NCBI RefSeq assembly: GCF_000003815.2
Contig: NC_049979.1
Location: 27,311,296-27,338,254 of the forward strand
DNA: 26,959 bases
Origin: Branchiostoma floridae
Taxonomy: Eukaryota; Chordata; Leptocardii; Amphioxiformes; Branchiostomatidae
Direction: 5' to 3'
Shown in pieces: positions 1 through 9,219 of the stretch (positions are counted from its first letter, which is position 1; each line of letters opens with the position of its first letter). The notes beneath the pieces are model-generated. The model was not told the DNA's origin and did not search any database. It saw only the letters and a program-made list of their open reading frames with translations. A program made the position numbers and the translations under genes.

Positions 1-405
1 CTGATTTCAAAGTTATTTCAATGTAAAGTGTTTTTATACCACTTATTGGGACGAACATTTTCCATAGTGGTAAGAGACTACAGTGCATGATGCTACCACG
101 GACTTAACTAAAAACCACAGTGTACAGTCTTTTTCCAGCTACCACAAAATTAAATCCCTGTGAATTTAAATGCATTTAAAGTACTCGGCATTTGCAAGTT
201 ACTGTAATCAACCATAGGCTTAGATTGCTAAATTCAAATAGAGGGCACTTGAGGAGTTTGGTAGAATTCTGACTGGTTTTGAATGCATGCATGACTCTGT
301 GATACTTCTGGAGTAGTATGCATTTTTTACTTCCTAAAAGTAACATTTATTGGAAAATAACCTTCCCTTCTGGAGTTTAGGACTCTTAAACAAAATCCCA
401 CATAC

Positions 406-501
406 CTGACATTCCACAGAGACCAGGTACAGCGTGTCCTTGTGAGGCTCTGGAACACCGTTGTGCTTCAGGGAGTCTGGACTCTCATCTCCCATAGCAA
501 C
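406..501 (-). CDS. Exon of ARHGAP32/33-like RhoGAP (start of PX domain)
   Basis: This is a 32-codon internal exon of a gene read leftwards. On the minus strand it follows an acceptor ending TGGTAG and precedes a donor GTATGTGGG. It begins VAMGDESPDSL and ends TLYLVSVECQ. It joins the exon at 1153-1237 in phase 0, giving GQLQ-VAMGD. In vertebrate ARHGAP32 and ARHGAP33 the same place holds a variable acidic linker followed by a YLVQIACQ-like first strand of the PX domain, which fits. The family has PX, SH3 and RhoGAP domains in that order; it turns off Cdc42/Rac-type GTPases at membranes and synapses. The PX core, SH3 and RhoGAP parts would lie left of base 406 and outside the window. Identification is by recall of the family sequence, not by search. 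Confidence 0.82.
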
Positions 502-1152
502 CTACCAGACAATGGTCACACACGAAAATCAACAATTTTTCATCTAAATAAATTAAACCATTTCTTATACTCAAAATCACCAGTAGCACTCAATAGATAG
601 AAAACATCTTCAACATATAACGGACAACATATCAATTTTAATACACTAAAAGAAAACAAACTAAGGCATATTTCCCTTCCAGGAATGATCATGTTGTACT
701 GATAATTCCATCTTTTTGTTGTGTGATAGCAAACACAATTATGAAGGAAAATTAACCTTAAAATGTTACATGCTATGCTTCTACTAACTGTCAGCTTAGA
801 TTACTGATTCATAATCATGGCAAGGGGCATCATAAATTTTTTTTGTGGTGGGATAAAAAAGTCAACCCCCAGTGACAAGTAATGAGTATCTGCAGCTGTA
901 ATTGACAGATCAGCCAATGAGAGAGAGGATGCAAATTTTCACCTTTGAATCCATGTTTTTGTTTTGCATGTTAGATCTAATGGTTTGTATGAAGTACGTG
1001 GGACAGTGGGATTGGTCTCTCTATCCTATACCAAACTACCAGTTACTGTCTATGATAATTACAGTTCTCACTATTGGCACAATGGTGTAAGGAGGAATAA
1101 GGTAACACGTATGATGTAACATTGCCAATTACTAGTATTAGTTGTTCCATAC
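502..1152 (-). other. Intron between the two ARHGAP32/33-like exons
   Basis: A 651-bp AT-rich intron running from the donor GTATGGAAC (minus strand, at 1152) to the acceptor at 502. No repeat, RNA gene or further exon is recognised. The 62-codon plus-strand ORF at 902-1090 has no recognisable features. Confidence 0.75.
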
Positions 1153-1237
1153 CTGTAGTTGGCCAATGTCCACATACTCATAGTGGAAGTGTGCACAGTC
1201 CTCTATTTTGGGGAATCTGATATTGCCTTCATGGATC
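1153..1237 (-). CDS. Exon of ARHGAP32/33-like RhoGAP (CAHFHYE segment)
   Basis: An 85-bp exon: one base completing a split codon, then 28 codons. The peptide includes RFPKIEDCAHFHYEYVDIG and ends GQLQ. The string CAHFHYE followed by a V-(D/E)-(F/I)-G-x-(I/L)-Q pattern is a signature of the region just before the PX domain in ARHGAP32 (PX-RICS) and ARHGAP33 (TCGAP/NOMA-GAP). This is the strongest protein match in the window. The acceptor is CTTGCTATAG and the donor GTATGGAAC, both on the minus strand. The exon starts in a phase needing two bases from upstream, so it cannot follow directly from the exon at 9048-9120, which ends in phase 0. Whether it is the single ancestor of ARHGAP32 and ARHGAP33 cannot be decided here. 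Confidence 0.88.
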
Positions 1238-1838
1238 CTATAGCAAGAAATGCAACAATGAGTTAAAACGTGTTGGCATAGACGAACGCATGATGTTGAG
1301 CTAATGTGCATGCATTCTACTATACTAACTACTGAGACAGACATACTTTCATGACAATATGAAGATCAGGTAGGTTAGATATTCATCTCATCTGTATACA
1401 AGTTACATATTATAGTCTATCACCATGATGAAAATACTATCTCTAAATATAAATATTTATCATAACACATGATGCCAAGAACACCTTTACCACTATGTAA
1501 AAGAATATGTCAAACTACATATTAAACAATTAAATAATCTTACAAGATCTTCACTGTGTAATTATTATAGATAAATTATTGATAAATCAATCAATAAAAC
1601 CAATATCAAATTCTAAAATTAGTCGACTTTCTCCAGGATGCATAATATCATATTCTTTAAAGTATATTTATATGTTGTATATTTATATGTTGTTGGTTTG
1701 ACATGGCTTTATGGCTCATGGAAAGAAATGAGAATATACCGTTTTATCGTCTTGACTTTTATAGATGTTGGCCGAGGAACTGTGACGCTGCATCTTTGAG
1801 GACTTCCATCTACTGCATCAGAGCCAGCCTGGGGAACA
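1238..1838. other. Intronic DNA, no gene seen
   Basis: AT-rich sequence without a recognised exon. A 15-bp unit TATATTTATATGTTG is repeated twice in tandem around 1664-1693. The plus-strand ORF at 1703-1894 ends in minisatellite and looks random. Confidence 0.6.
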
Positions 1839-1890
1839 TACAACATGACTGTCACTGTACAGTTATTAACTACAACATAACTGTCACTGT
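1839..1890. repeat. Left remnant of the 32-bp minisatellite
   Basis: About one and a half units of the ACAACATGACTGTCAC type repeat that forms the large array at 2455-3290. They lie on the other side of the reverse-transcriptase fragment, which shows that the fragment sits inside the array. Confidence 0.75.
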
Positions 1891-1910
1891 ATAAATGTAC
1901 ATGTAGTTAT

Positions 1911-2456
1911 GTCCCACCGCAAATCGTCGGACAGTTGTACTCCAAGATAGGGGTGGGACTTAACACCGGTAAGGGCTTCTCCACAGAGGGAGTACTGAGT
2001 TATGATGGGGTGCTTTTTACGGGTGATATGGAGGATGTGACATTTAGAGGGGTTGAACGACATGAGCCAACGATTTTGCCATTCTGTTAGCGCATCGAGG
2101 TCAGACTGCAGATCTTGAGCGTCAGAAGGCTTGCTGATAGTTCAATAAATCAAGCAATCGTCAGCAAACAGTCGAACATGTGAGTCAACGGAATCAGGTA
2201 GGTCATTAATGTAGAGCAGGAATAGCAGAGGGCCTAACACAGTACCCTGCGGAACTCCAGAGGTGACCTTGACAGCTTTAGATGTTCCACCGTCAAAGAC
2301 AACCCTCTGGGTTCTCTCCGTAAGGAAGGCCCTAAGCCAAGACTGAAGGAGGCCAGAAATACCATAGTGCTCGAGCTTGCTCAGCAGACGTTCGTGTGGC
2401 ACAGTATCGAATGCTTTGCTAAAGTCAAGCACCGCGGCATCGACCTGTTTGTCTGA
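1911..2456 (-). pseudogene. Decayed non-LTR retrotransposon reverse transcriptase (CR1/Jockey/L2 type)
   Basis: On the minus strand, 182 codons in one frame encode the palm of a LINE reverse transcriptase. The motifs in order are [19 protein letters not shown] (motif A, catalytic Asp), [15 protein letters not shown] (motif B), FADDCLIY (motif C, the catalytic Asp pair) and HPYLGVQLSDDLRWD (motif E region). An in-frame TGA at 2144-2142 follows the FADD box; a C-to-T change of CGA, a CpG codon, would explain it. The endonuclease domain, the N-terminal RT fingers and the 3' end are missing, so the copy is dead. Both ends abut units of the same minisatellite and no target-site duplication is visible. 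CR1, L2 and Jockey clades cannot be told apart from this piece. Confidence 0.93.
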
Positions 2457-3290
2457 CTGTCACAGTACAGTTGTAAACTACAACATGACTGTCACAGTAC
2501 AGTTGTAAACTACAACATGTCTGTAACTGTGCAGTTATAAACTACAACATGACTGTCACAGTGCAGTTGTAAACTACAACATGACTGTCACAGTGCAGTT
2601 ATAAACTACAACATGACTGTCACAGTACAGTTGTAAACTACAACATGTCTGTAACTGTGCAGTTGTAAACTACAACATGCCTGTAACTGTGCAGTTGTAA
2701 ACTACAACATGCCTGTAACTGTACAGTTATAAACTACAACATGACTGTCACAGTACAGTTATAAACTACAACATGACTGTCACAGTGCAGTTGTAGACTA
2801 CAACATGACTGTAACTGTGCAGTTATGATATAAAAGTTAAAACTACAACATGACAGTCATTGTAACATTACAGTTGTAAACTACACTGTGACTGTCACTG
2901 TACAGTTGTAAACAACAACATGACTGTCATTGTAACATTACAGTTGTAAACTACAACATGACTGTCACTGTACAGTTGAAAACTGCAACATAAGTGTCAC
3001 TGTCACTCACTCACATTCACTGTACAGGTATAAACTATAAGACATAACATGAGTGTCAGTTGTATATTGCAACATGGCTATCAGTTCCAAACTGCAATAT
3101 TACTGTCACTGTACAGCTGTACATGAATGTCACTGTACAATTATAATCTGCAATATGACAGTCAAGTACAGTTACATTACAAGTTATGACTGACTGCCAG
3201 ATATTTGGTACAACATGACTGACAGATACAAACTACAACATGATTGACATATATAAACTACAGCAAGACTGTCACACAGTTATAACTACA
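2455..3290. repeat. 32-bp minisatellite array
   Basis: Tandem units of about 32 bp, for example ACTGTCACAGTACAGTTG followed by TAAACTACAACATG. The units from 2455 to about 2830 are nearly identical; toward 3290 they become more divergent and irregular in length. Most units contain ACTGT...ACAGT, which is self-complementary. Array decay at one edge is usual for minisatellites. Lies in an intron of the minus-strand RhoGAP-like gene. Confidence 0.95.
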
Positions 3291-3479
3291 TTTGTACATG
3301 AACAACAAGGCTCTTGGCTATCACTATTCATTAGTACTAATAGTAGCTGCTCCTATTACTATTAGACTATTACAACCAAGGATGTCAACTGCTCTGGCAA
3401 GTACAGATGACTGTAATCTGACTGGACTATGAAACAGCGAGAACACCAAACTTACACCATCAACTTTACTTGTTTTCTT

Positions 3480-3762
3480 TTTTTACTTGGGAGTTTCATT
3501 TGGTTCTTCTCCTTTCCTGTTACGTTAACCAATTTACTTTACATTGAGTTGATTTTGCATATGCACAAGTCATACCGATATCATTATTTGCGCTGAACCC
3601 TTTTTTTATGGTGCTATAATCATTATCATTTTTGGCTGGATCTTGATTTATCTTTACTCATTACTTTTAACGTTGATTTGACTTTCTGTGATGTTTTCTT
3701 TTAATCATTAATGTTTCTTATCCCGTCCCCTCCGGGGGTCGACTAGTGAAGTGAAGTGAATG
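3480..3762 (+). mobile_element. Possible 3' end of a LINE with short tandem tail
   Basis: A T-rich stretch leads to TCCCCTCCGGGGGTCGACTA and then three GTGAA-type repeats (AGTGAAGTGAAGTGAATG) at about 3745-3762. A T-rich 3' region, a small GC hairpin and a short tandem tail are the usual finish of CR1/L2-class LINEs. No coding part is attached, and the RT at 1911-2456 points the other way, so this is a separate truncated copy if it is one at all. Confidence 0.33.
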
Positions 3763-3782
3763 TTTTCTTGTTTTGGTGTCTA

Positions 3783-4153
3783 AGGCCCAATCTATACACA
3801 GTTTTTGCCGATATCTGTGGAGATGTCGGGAGGGATCTGGAACGTTGGCCGTGGGACACCCGTGGCGCTTGCAGTCATAAACAGTTATGTAGCCTAATGA
3901 GCCCACGTTGTATGCTAATGAGCCCTCCCAAAGTCGGGACACATCTACACGCGCGCTGAAGCTGTCGGGGACCTATACCAAGCTATCGGCGACTCCTGCT
4001 AAGCTATCGGGCAAATGGTCTGGACCTTTCGGGAGAAATTCTGCCGATATCTTTATGGCGATATTGCAGTTCCATCTAGACGCTGAAAAAAAGCTGTCGG
4101 CGAGAGGTTTTCGGCTCGCCGATATCGGAAAAAAACGTGTCTAGATCGTGCCT
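3783..4153. mobile_element. 371-bp MITE with TA duplication and internal AGCTRTCGG repeats
   Basis: The ends are inverted repeats of about 34 bp: AGGCCCAATCTATACACAG...GCCGATATC on the left and, reading back from the right, AGGCACGATCTAGACACG...CCGATATC. The dinucleotide TA flanks both ends (3781-3782, 4154-4155). The interior has no transposase but carries four copies of AGCTGTCGG or AGCTATCGG (about 3960, 3982, 4003, 4091) and two of TAATGAGCCC. This is a non-autonomous element; TA duplication points to Tc1/mariner-like mobilisation, though the AGGC end could also suit a Harbinger relative. The short ORFs inside it on both strands are not genes. Confidence 0.85.
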
Positions 4154-4194
4154 TACAATGTGGGCCCATGTGGGCTGGGTGACTTTCAAGACAC

Positions 4195-4342
4195 ATTCAT
4201 TCATTCATTCAAATTCTTTCAGCCAAACCAGAATGACAAGCATTAGGATTAGAGAAGATACAGCGAGTTTCAGCCCACTACCGTTTGCCACCATTTCATA
4301 CATGGGGATATTTACCCATGATCCCTGTTGAATGTAGTAAGA
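4195..4342 (-). other. Possible retroelement 3' end with (TGAA)n-like tail
   Basis: Read on the minus strand, this stretch ends in GAATGAATGAATGAATG, a short tandem tail like those that finish LINE or SINE copies. No coding motif supports this. It is also the end of a long open frame that runs through the KpnI minisatellite, discussed as rejected. Confidence 0.2.
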
Positions 4343-4351
4343 CAGAGCAGA

Positions 4352-4369
4352 ATCATCATCATCATCATC
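4352..4369. repeat. (ATC)6 microsatellite
   Basis: Six uninterrupted ATC units just left of the KpnI-type minisatellite. Confidence 0.95.
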
Positions 4370-4390
4370 AAAATACAGGCCCCCACGCGT

Positions 4391-4642
4391 GGTTCCAGTA
4401 GCTATGGTAGTACAGATGTTTGTGGTACCGGCGGCTATGGTACCAGTGGTTGTGGTACCGATGGTAGTGGTACCGGTGGTAGTGGTACCGATAGTTGTGG
4501 TACCAATGGTAGTGGTACCGGTGGTAGTGGTACCGATAGTTGTGGTACCAATGGTAGTGGTACCGGTGGTAGTGGTACCGATAGTTGTGGTACCAATGGC
4601 TGTGGTACCAGAGGTTGTGGTACTGATGGTTGTGGTACTGGT
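4391..4642. repeat. 15-bp minisatellite with a GGTACC in each unit
   Basis: Units of 15 bp, each starting with GGTACC: thirteen exact GGTACC sites and two GGTACT at the right edge. Three versions of the unit (GAT-AGTTGT, AAT-GGTAGT, GGT-GGTAGT) alternate to give a 45-bp higher-order repeat present about three times. Because 15 is a multiple of three, five of the six frames stay open, which creates long but meaningless ORFs (Gly/Thr/Ser-rich, Val/Pro-rich, and Thr/Ile/Gly-rich on the minus strand). Confidence 0.97.
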
Positions 4643-6339
4643 GAACGGATACGGTTGCAAGGCTGGCTCCCCAACCAATTCAAAACTACCCAGAATTCTG
4701 GTCAGTTGAGCAACATCTGGGCTCTGCAAAGAAACCCCAAAGGCATGCATGGATGTCTTTAATGGACAAATTTGGAACATTGTATCAATTTACTAACAGT
4801 CTAGTCTATATATGTCTACTATTGTATGTCAACCATATCATAATCTTATGAAGTAGTACTGTACATATTTGCTATGAAATTCAATTAATTATTGGTTTTG
4901 TCTACCAATAGCCTGGTTCATGGCATGAATCTGCACCCTACAATCCTACTGTATTTAAATTTTATCTTAAGCAATAGCAGTCAGTCATCTTCAAGTGTGA
5001 AGTTGCATAGTAAAGCTAGTACTAGTAGTACTACATAAATATATATACTAGTACAATTTGGCTTTGTTATGGCTCCTGTTTTCAGCGTAGCACACCAGGC
5101 GACCCCTAGTCTTCTTCAGATCTTGATTTTAGAGTTCCATAGCAAGCTGCTAGGGGGCCCAAACCTGCAACACTTTTCAGTGCTTTTCCAAGCTCCATTT
5201 TTCAAAGTTCCATTAACTTAGTGACTTAGTCCCTAGGATGATTTTCTAAATTTTGGAAAAAGAACTAAAAATGTAGTCATCACCCTGAATTTACAGTAAC
5301 CTACTTGAAACTATTTCAAAGGGCTTTTTAAAAACAAATACAGTTATGATCATTTATGTTGCAGAATACAAACCATAGTGTGTTGAAGTTTCTACAGTAA
5401 CTGTAACAATAAGCTATATAGAAACCCTTACATGGGAATGAGGACAGGAATGTTTGGAATGTGCCACTGTATTTGCAGGAGCCATAGCTGTGTTTCATGT
5501 TCACAGTACAGGGTTTGTCTGGCAGGAACATTCCACACATCTACAGTATGTCAGCTGATACCACGGACAAGTGCACGACCATTTTTGTGAATGATGTCAT
5601 AGGTCTTTGTGCAAACTTTTCACTAGGTCTTTGTGTACTTTATGTCACAGAGACAGTCCAGGCTAACAGTGTGAGAAATTTTTTGTCTTCCGCTGAAGAA
5701 TGAAATTTTATTCAAAAATGTTAACAGTGCACACACCAGTTTATTTGGGGTCTCAATTTGTGGCTACGCACTCTCAAGTCGAGAGGCCGTCTCTTCCAGG
5801 GAATACATCTTAATCTTAGAAAAGTCATGTGTAGAAATGAAGGATATCCCTCCAGCTTTACCTTTAAGAACAACCTAGTTTCAGTTTCTTCACTCTCTGT
5901 ACTTTTTTTAGAATTTTTTGGGAAGGAAATTTTTATGTACAAAAACATGCAAAAAATTTAAAATTTTGACTTGAGGTAGCATTAAACCCATCACCTATAA
6001 TTTAGCCACAGAGAATACTCCTCAGTATAATCAAGCCAAAAATAAAGATAATCCTAACACTGAGATTTTCATAATAACCCGAAGTGCGAGGCAAAGGAAC
6101 ACGGCTCACTGAACGCATGGACAGTGAATCTGGGTCAACGGGCTGAAGCACTTCCAACGCGTAGGTTTACACGGACGTGAGGCTTAGCCCCCCCCCCTTT
6201 TTTCTTCCCTTCGGAAACATCCTATATCTTCCACAAAAATGTGGCCTGTCTAGTCTTATTTTTGATTTGTATCTTAGGTTAATGCAGTGTCATGTACCAT
6301 CCTTCAGTGGTGGTCTATCTGAAAGAAGCACCAGCCATT
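4643..6339. other. Intronic DNA, no gene seen
   Basis: No exon, RNA gene or clear transposon is recognised. Minor items: an ACTAGT-rich palindromic patch near 5015-5055 and a run of C followed by T at about 6188-6206. The ORFs at 5497-5703 and on the minus strand at 5721-5948 show no family motif. Confidence 0.5.
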
Positions 6340-6392
6340 TGGTGGTGCCTAAGGCCTTGGAAAAAATGTATTTCCTGTTTCCTGACCTACCC
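6340..6392. repeat. Copy of an interspersed repeat, inverted relative to 7266-7303
   Basis: The segment with GGCCTTGGAAAAAATGTATT and TTCCTGTTTCCTG matches, in reverse complement, the segment at 7266-7303 plus the bases just after 7673. The second copy is split by the MITE at 7306-7670. The family was not identified. Confidence 0.55.
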
Positions 6393-6600
6393 AAGAAAAA
6401 CCTGCCGACCATAGCCTTGTTTGGGGGTGGGGGGACAGTGGAGTCTGACTGTCACATAGTTTCCATATAGCATTTTCATTCAGCCTGCTTCCTATCAAGT
6501 AAAAAAAAAAAACTTCTTTTCGTATCTAATGAATGATAAATGTATCCACAGATTTGTAACCATTATGCACGAAATTGAAGTTTGACAAAGGTATATGTAT

Positions 6601-6929
6601 CAGGGCTCGAAATTCATTTTTGGGATTAGGTGCACTGGTGCACCCAGCTTAAAAAATTGGGTGTATCAAAACTTTTTTGGGAGCACCACTTAAATTCAAG
6701 TAATAACCTAATAATAAAACTTAGTTATAAGCTATCATATTCTTAAACAAGTACAATGACAGGCATTTTTCTTATGTTCCTAACACTGATATGTCAAGAA
6801 TATGATGTATACTACTATTACTAGTACACTTTGATGTCTATACATACATAAACCTAAGAAAATATTTGGGTGCACAACTCCAATTTTGGGTGGACCTGGG
6901 TGCATGTGCACCCAGTATTTTGAGCCCTG
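6601..6929 (+). mobile_element. CAGGGCTCGAAAT-ended MITE, GGTGCACC subfamily, copy 1
   Basis: The ends are CAGGGCTCGAAAT and, inverted, the final TTTTGAGCCCTG. The interior has no coding sequence; motifs of the GGGTGCACC type cluster near both ends (GGTGCACTGGTGCACCC on the left, GGGTGCATGTGCACCC on the right). CAGGG termini resemble those of hAT transposons. No clean target duplication is seen here, perhaps because a second MITE starts 12 bases to the right. Confidence 0.88.
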
Positions 6930-6941
6930 TACACTGTATAA

Positions 6942-7252
6942 CAGGGCTCTAGTCAGCATCGTCCGTCCGTCTTTTGATGGAATTTTGTCGCTGGGGACAG
7001 GCAAACATTTTGCCCATTCCATCCTCTGTGATGAACAAAAATTGGCACATAAAGATGTAAATTAAACCAAGCTGAGTCTACCAGCAAAATTTGCTCCTCA
7101 AAATAAAGGAAATAGCACAGGGGTCTACATTTCAACATTTTCCTGCGTAGCATACCCCTGGACTCCCTAGGATTGTTGTGACTTCTACAGGATTTCCATT
7201 CAAAATCCAGGGGACAGATTTAATACAAAGTTGCAGGCTGGCTAGAACACTG
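6942..7252. mobile_element. 311-bp hAT-type MITE with 8-bp target duplication
   Basis: The left end is CAGGGCTCTAGTCAGC and the inverted right end CAGTGTTCTAGCCAGC. Both are flanked by the identical 8-mer CTGTATAA (6934-6941 and 7253-7260). CAGGG-like ends with 8-bp duplications are the standard hAT signature. No transposase is present; the minus-strand ORFs here are short and unremarkable. Confidence 0.92.
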
Positions 7253-7265
7253 CTGTATAACCTCA

Positions 7266-7303
7266 GGGCTGAAACAGGAAACAAAACATTTTTTCCAAGG
7301 CGT
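7266..7303. repeat. Second copy of the 6340-6392 repeat, split by a MITE
   Basis: Reverse-complement match to 6340-6392 through CAGGAAACAAAACATTTTTT and CCAAGGC. The match continues after the Harbinger-like MITE (at about 7674), so that MITE inserted into an older repeat. Confidence 0.5.
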
Positions 7304-7305
7304 AA

Positions 7306-7670
7306 GGCCACACCAATTTAATTTCTTGGTTCACGGATTCGCTCGCTCCTATTTTTGGAAAAAAATAAAAATAAAAATTACCACTCAGCAAATTTTCACC
7401 ATTAATGAAACCATTCACTAACTTTCAGGTGTAGCAAATTGGCCTTTATATTATAAGCTCCTTAAAGTGTGGGTACAGGTGCTGTTACTGTACAGTAATA
7501 GTGTTTTCGTACTTTTTTCAAACTGAAAACGTTTTAATCTTTAAGTTTTGGATTAGCCATTACCTTTACCCCAGCCATTTTACAATTTTTATTTCTATTT
7601 TTATTTCGCCCTCGTGCTCCATATTTTTTATGAAAAATTCTGTGAACCAAGAAATTAAATTGGTGTGGCC
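7306..7670. mobile_element. 365-bp Harbinger-like MITE with TAA duplication
   Basis: The ends are GGCCACACCAATTTAATTTC...TTGGTTCAC and its close inverted copy, about 32 bp. TAA flanks both ends (7303-7305, 7671-7673). A TWA 3-bp duplication with GGCC-type ends is what PIF/Harbinger elements produce. The inner part of each arm is A- or T-rich (ATAAAAATAAAAATT). There is no coding capacity. Confidence 0.9.
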
Positions 7671-7673
7671 TAA

Positions 7674-8921
7674 GCATGTGCAGCCATGTTTGCTGTCCTT
7701 CCCATCAGTGTTCCTACCAGAAGGATGTCCCTCTCCTCTGACTGGGGCAAAGTAAATTTACTCCAAGCAGATGTTTGGACTTCACACGTGCCTGATGTGG
7801 TCTTTGTTTGAGACGTCACTGACATCTAACACTTCCGTCTTAGAGGGTTTACATCAACAGAGCAAGACACTTTCTTTGTGCGTCTCCATATCTTAGACAT
7901 TGGTATATATCTTGACATCTTTTGAGCTTATTTTTACTTGACAAAATGTACCTGTGTATGTGTGTGGGGGGAGGGGGTGCTTGTGTGTGTTACGTACTAC
8001 ATTAAATTCACAATTTACACTGTATGCAATGTAGTATTGCTATAATATTAGCGCTGCTATTTTCCTCTTTTTCTGTGGGACCGGAAATAATCCAAAGCAT
8101 TATGGGTAAAGGGGTGAAGTCTACCATCTCTGATTGCCTGTTACGACTTAATATTCCTTCAATACCAGTGATGTAACAATGTATTTACCATTCTTGTTAC
8201 AATCATAAACAATTGAATGAGCAGCTACGATGAAATGATGCACAAGCTTGATTTGAACCTCATCTCAAAACTGTTTAACTGTTGTTATCTAATACATCAG
8301 AATCAAATCCATTTGTTCACTGCTAGGAAATGGTAAAATATGAGCATTCTACTTAAGGAAACAAACTTGCTAAATGGTGACAACCTTAAGCTTCAAGAAA
8401 ATGTCACAAGTCAATTTCAGTTTTGAGTGCAAGTTCTACATCCGTTTAAGCAAATTCCAAGTTAAGTCTGCTCTGATCTCATATTGCACTTTCAAAAACA
8501 TGGCACATCATCATGCTAGCCATTATCTACTACAAAAGTGTAAATGTCATTTTTTTTCTGTATTGTTGAAAATATGAATATGTGGTGCCCCAAATCAGCT
8601 ATGTTAGTTACCTTATATTGAGCAAGTATACTATTGCCTTGTTGTGACCTAAAGTTAGACAAAATAAATAGCAAGACCAATTTACTGCTAAAGAAAGCAT
8701 CCACTATTTACTTGACTACTTGAAACAATGTTGACTTGATGACATCGTTGATAACAAATTGTGTCAAAGATATATGTCAAATTTTGGTTATAAAAATACC
8801 CACTGCTGTTTAGTACTAGTAGATACACGTTTGATTTTATCACATCCTACCCTGTCTAACACCTCACCTGAAAATGTTCTATACTAATATACCATTTGGT
8901 ACAGAATCCTACATATCCATG
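7674..8921. other. Intronic DNA, no gene seen
   Basis: No exon or transposon is recognised. A GT-rich patch with a G run lies at about 7955-7990. A weak donor-like GTGAGG (minus strand, near 8870) was looked at as a possible missing RhoGAP exon but only a very short stretch precedes it. Confidence 0.45.
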
Positions 8922-9006
8922 GCCTGGTATCCAGCTGTATTATAGTTCCAGTGTCTCTTCTGTCCTCCCTACAATGCGGGAGCTATAATACGGCTGGATA
9001 CCAGGC
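8922..9006. mobile_element. 85-bp foldback element
   Basis: Arms of about 28 bp, GCCTGGTATCCAGCTGTATT... and its inverted copy ending GGCTGGATACCAGGC, enclose a loop of about 30 bases. Nearly the whole element can fold into one hairpin. Flanks TATCCATG and TATCATAT are only partly alike, so a target duplication is not proven. Confidence 0.72.
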
Positions 9007-9047
9007 TATCATATCTAAAGAAGTAAAAAACAGACTGTATGTCTTAC

Positions 9048-9120
9048 CTGGCTAGTATCTGTACTCTCTGGCACTGCCTGCACTGCGATACAGTGGCCCA
9101 TCTTGGTCACAACCACCACT
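9048..9120 (-). CDS. Probable start exon of the ARHGAP32/33-like gene (MGHC...)
   Basis: Minus-strand exon between an acceptor ATGGTGTAG and a donor CCAG-GTAAGACAT. It holds ACCAAGATGG, an excellent translation start (A at -3 by consensus, G at +4), opening 18 codons MGHCIAVQAVPESTDTSQ that end in phase 0. Gly2 and Cys4 could allow myristoylation or palmitoylation, but residue 6 is Ala, so this is weak. Assignment to the RhoGAP gene rests on strand, order and the lack of another candidate; the next known exon (1153-1237) needs a different phase, so at least one exon is missing between them. Confidence 0.6.
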
Positions 9121-9219
9121 CTACACCATAACAGTTTCAACTCTTACAACAACACTATTAACCTCTCTCCATCATATTGAGCATTCCACACCAGGTTACC
9201 ACGGTACCCTAGTACTTAC

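Noticed and set aside
1839-3290. CRISPR-like array
   Set aside because: The repeats are contiguous without unique spacers and lie in a eukaryotic intron; it is a minisatellite.
4205-4780. 191-codon minus-strand ORF with Thr-rich repeats and a hydrophobic C-terminal segment, like a small mucin with a membrane tail
   Set aside because: The Thr-rich part is the 15-bp minisatellite, which is open in five frames. There is no signal peptide or splice evidence, and the hydrophobic end lies in probable retroelement tail sequence.
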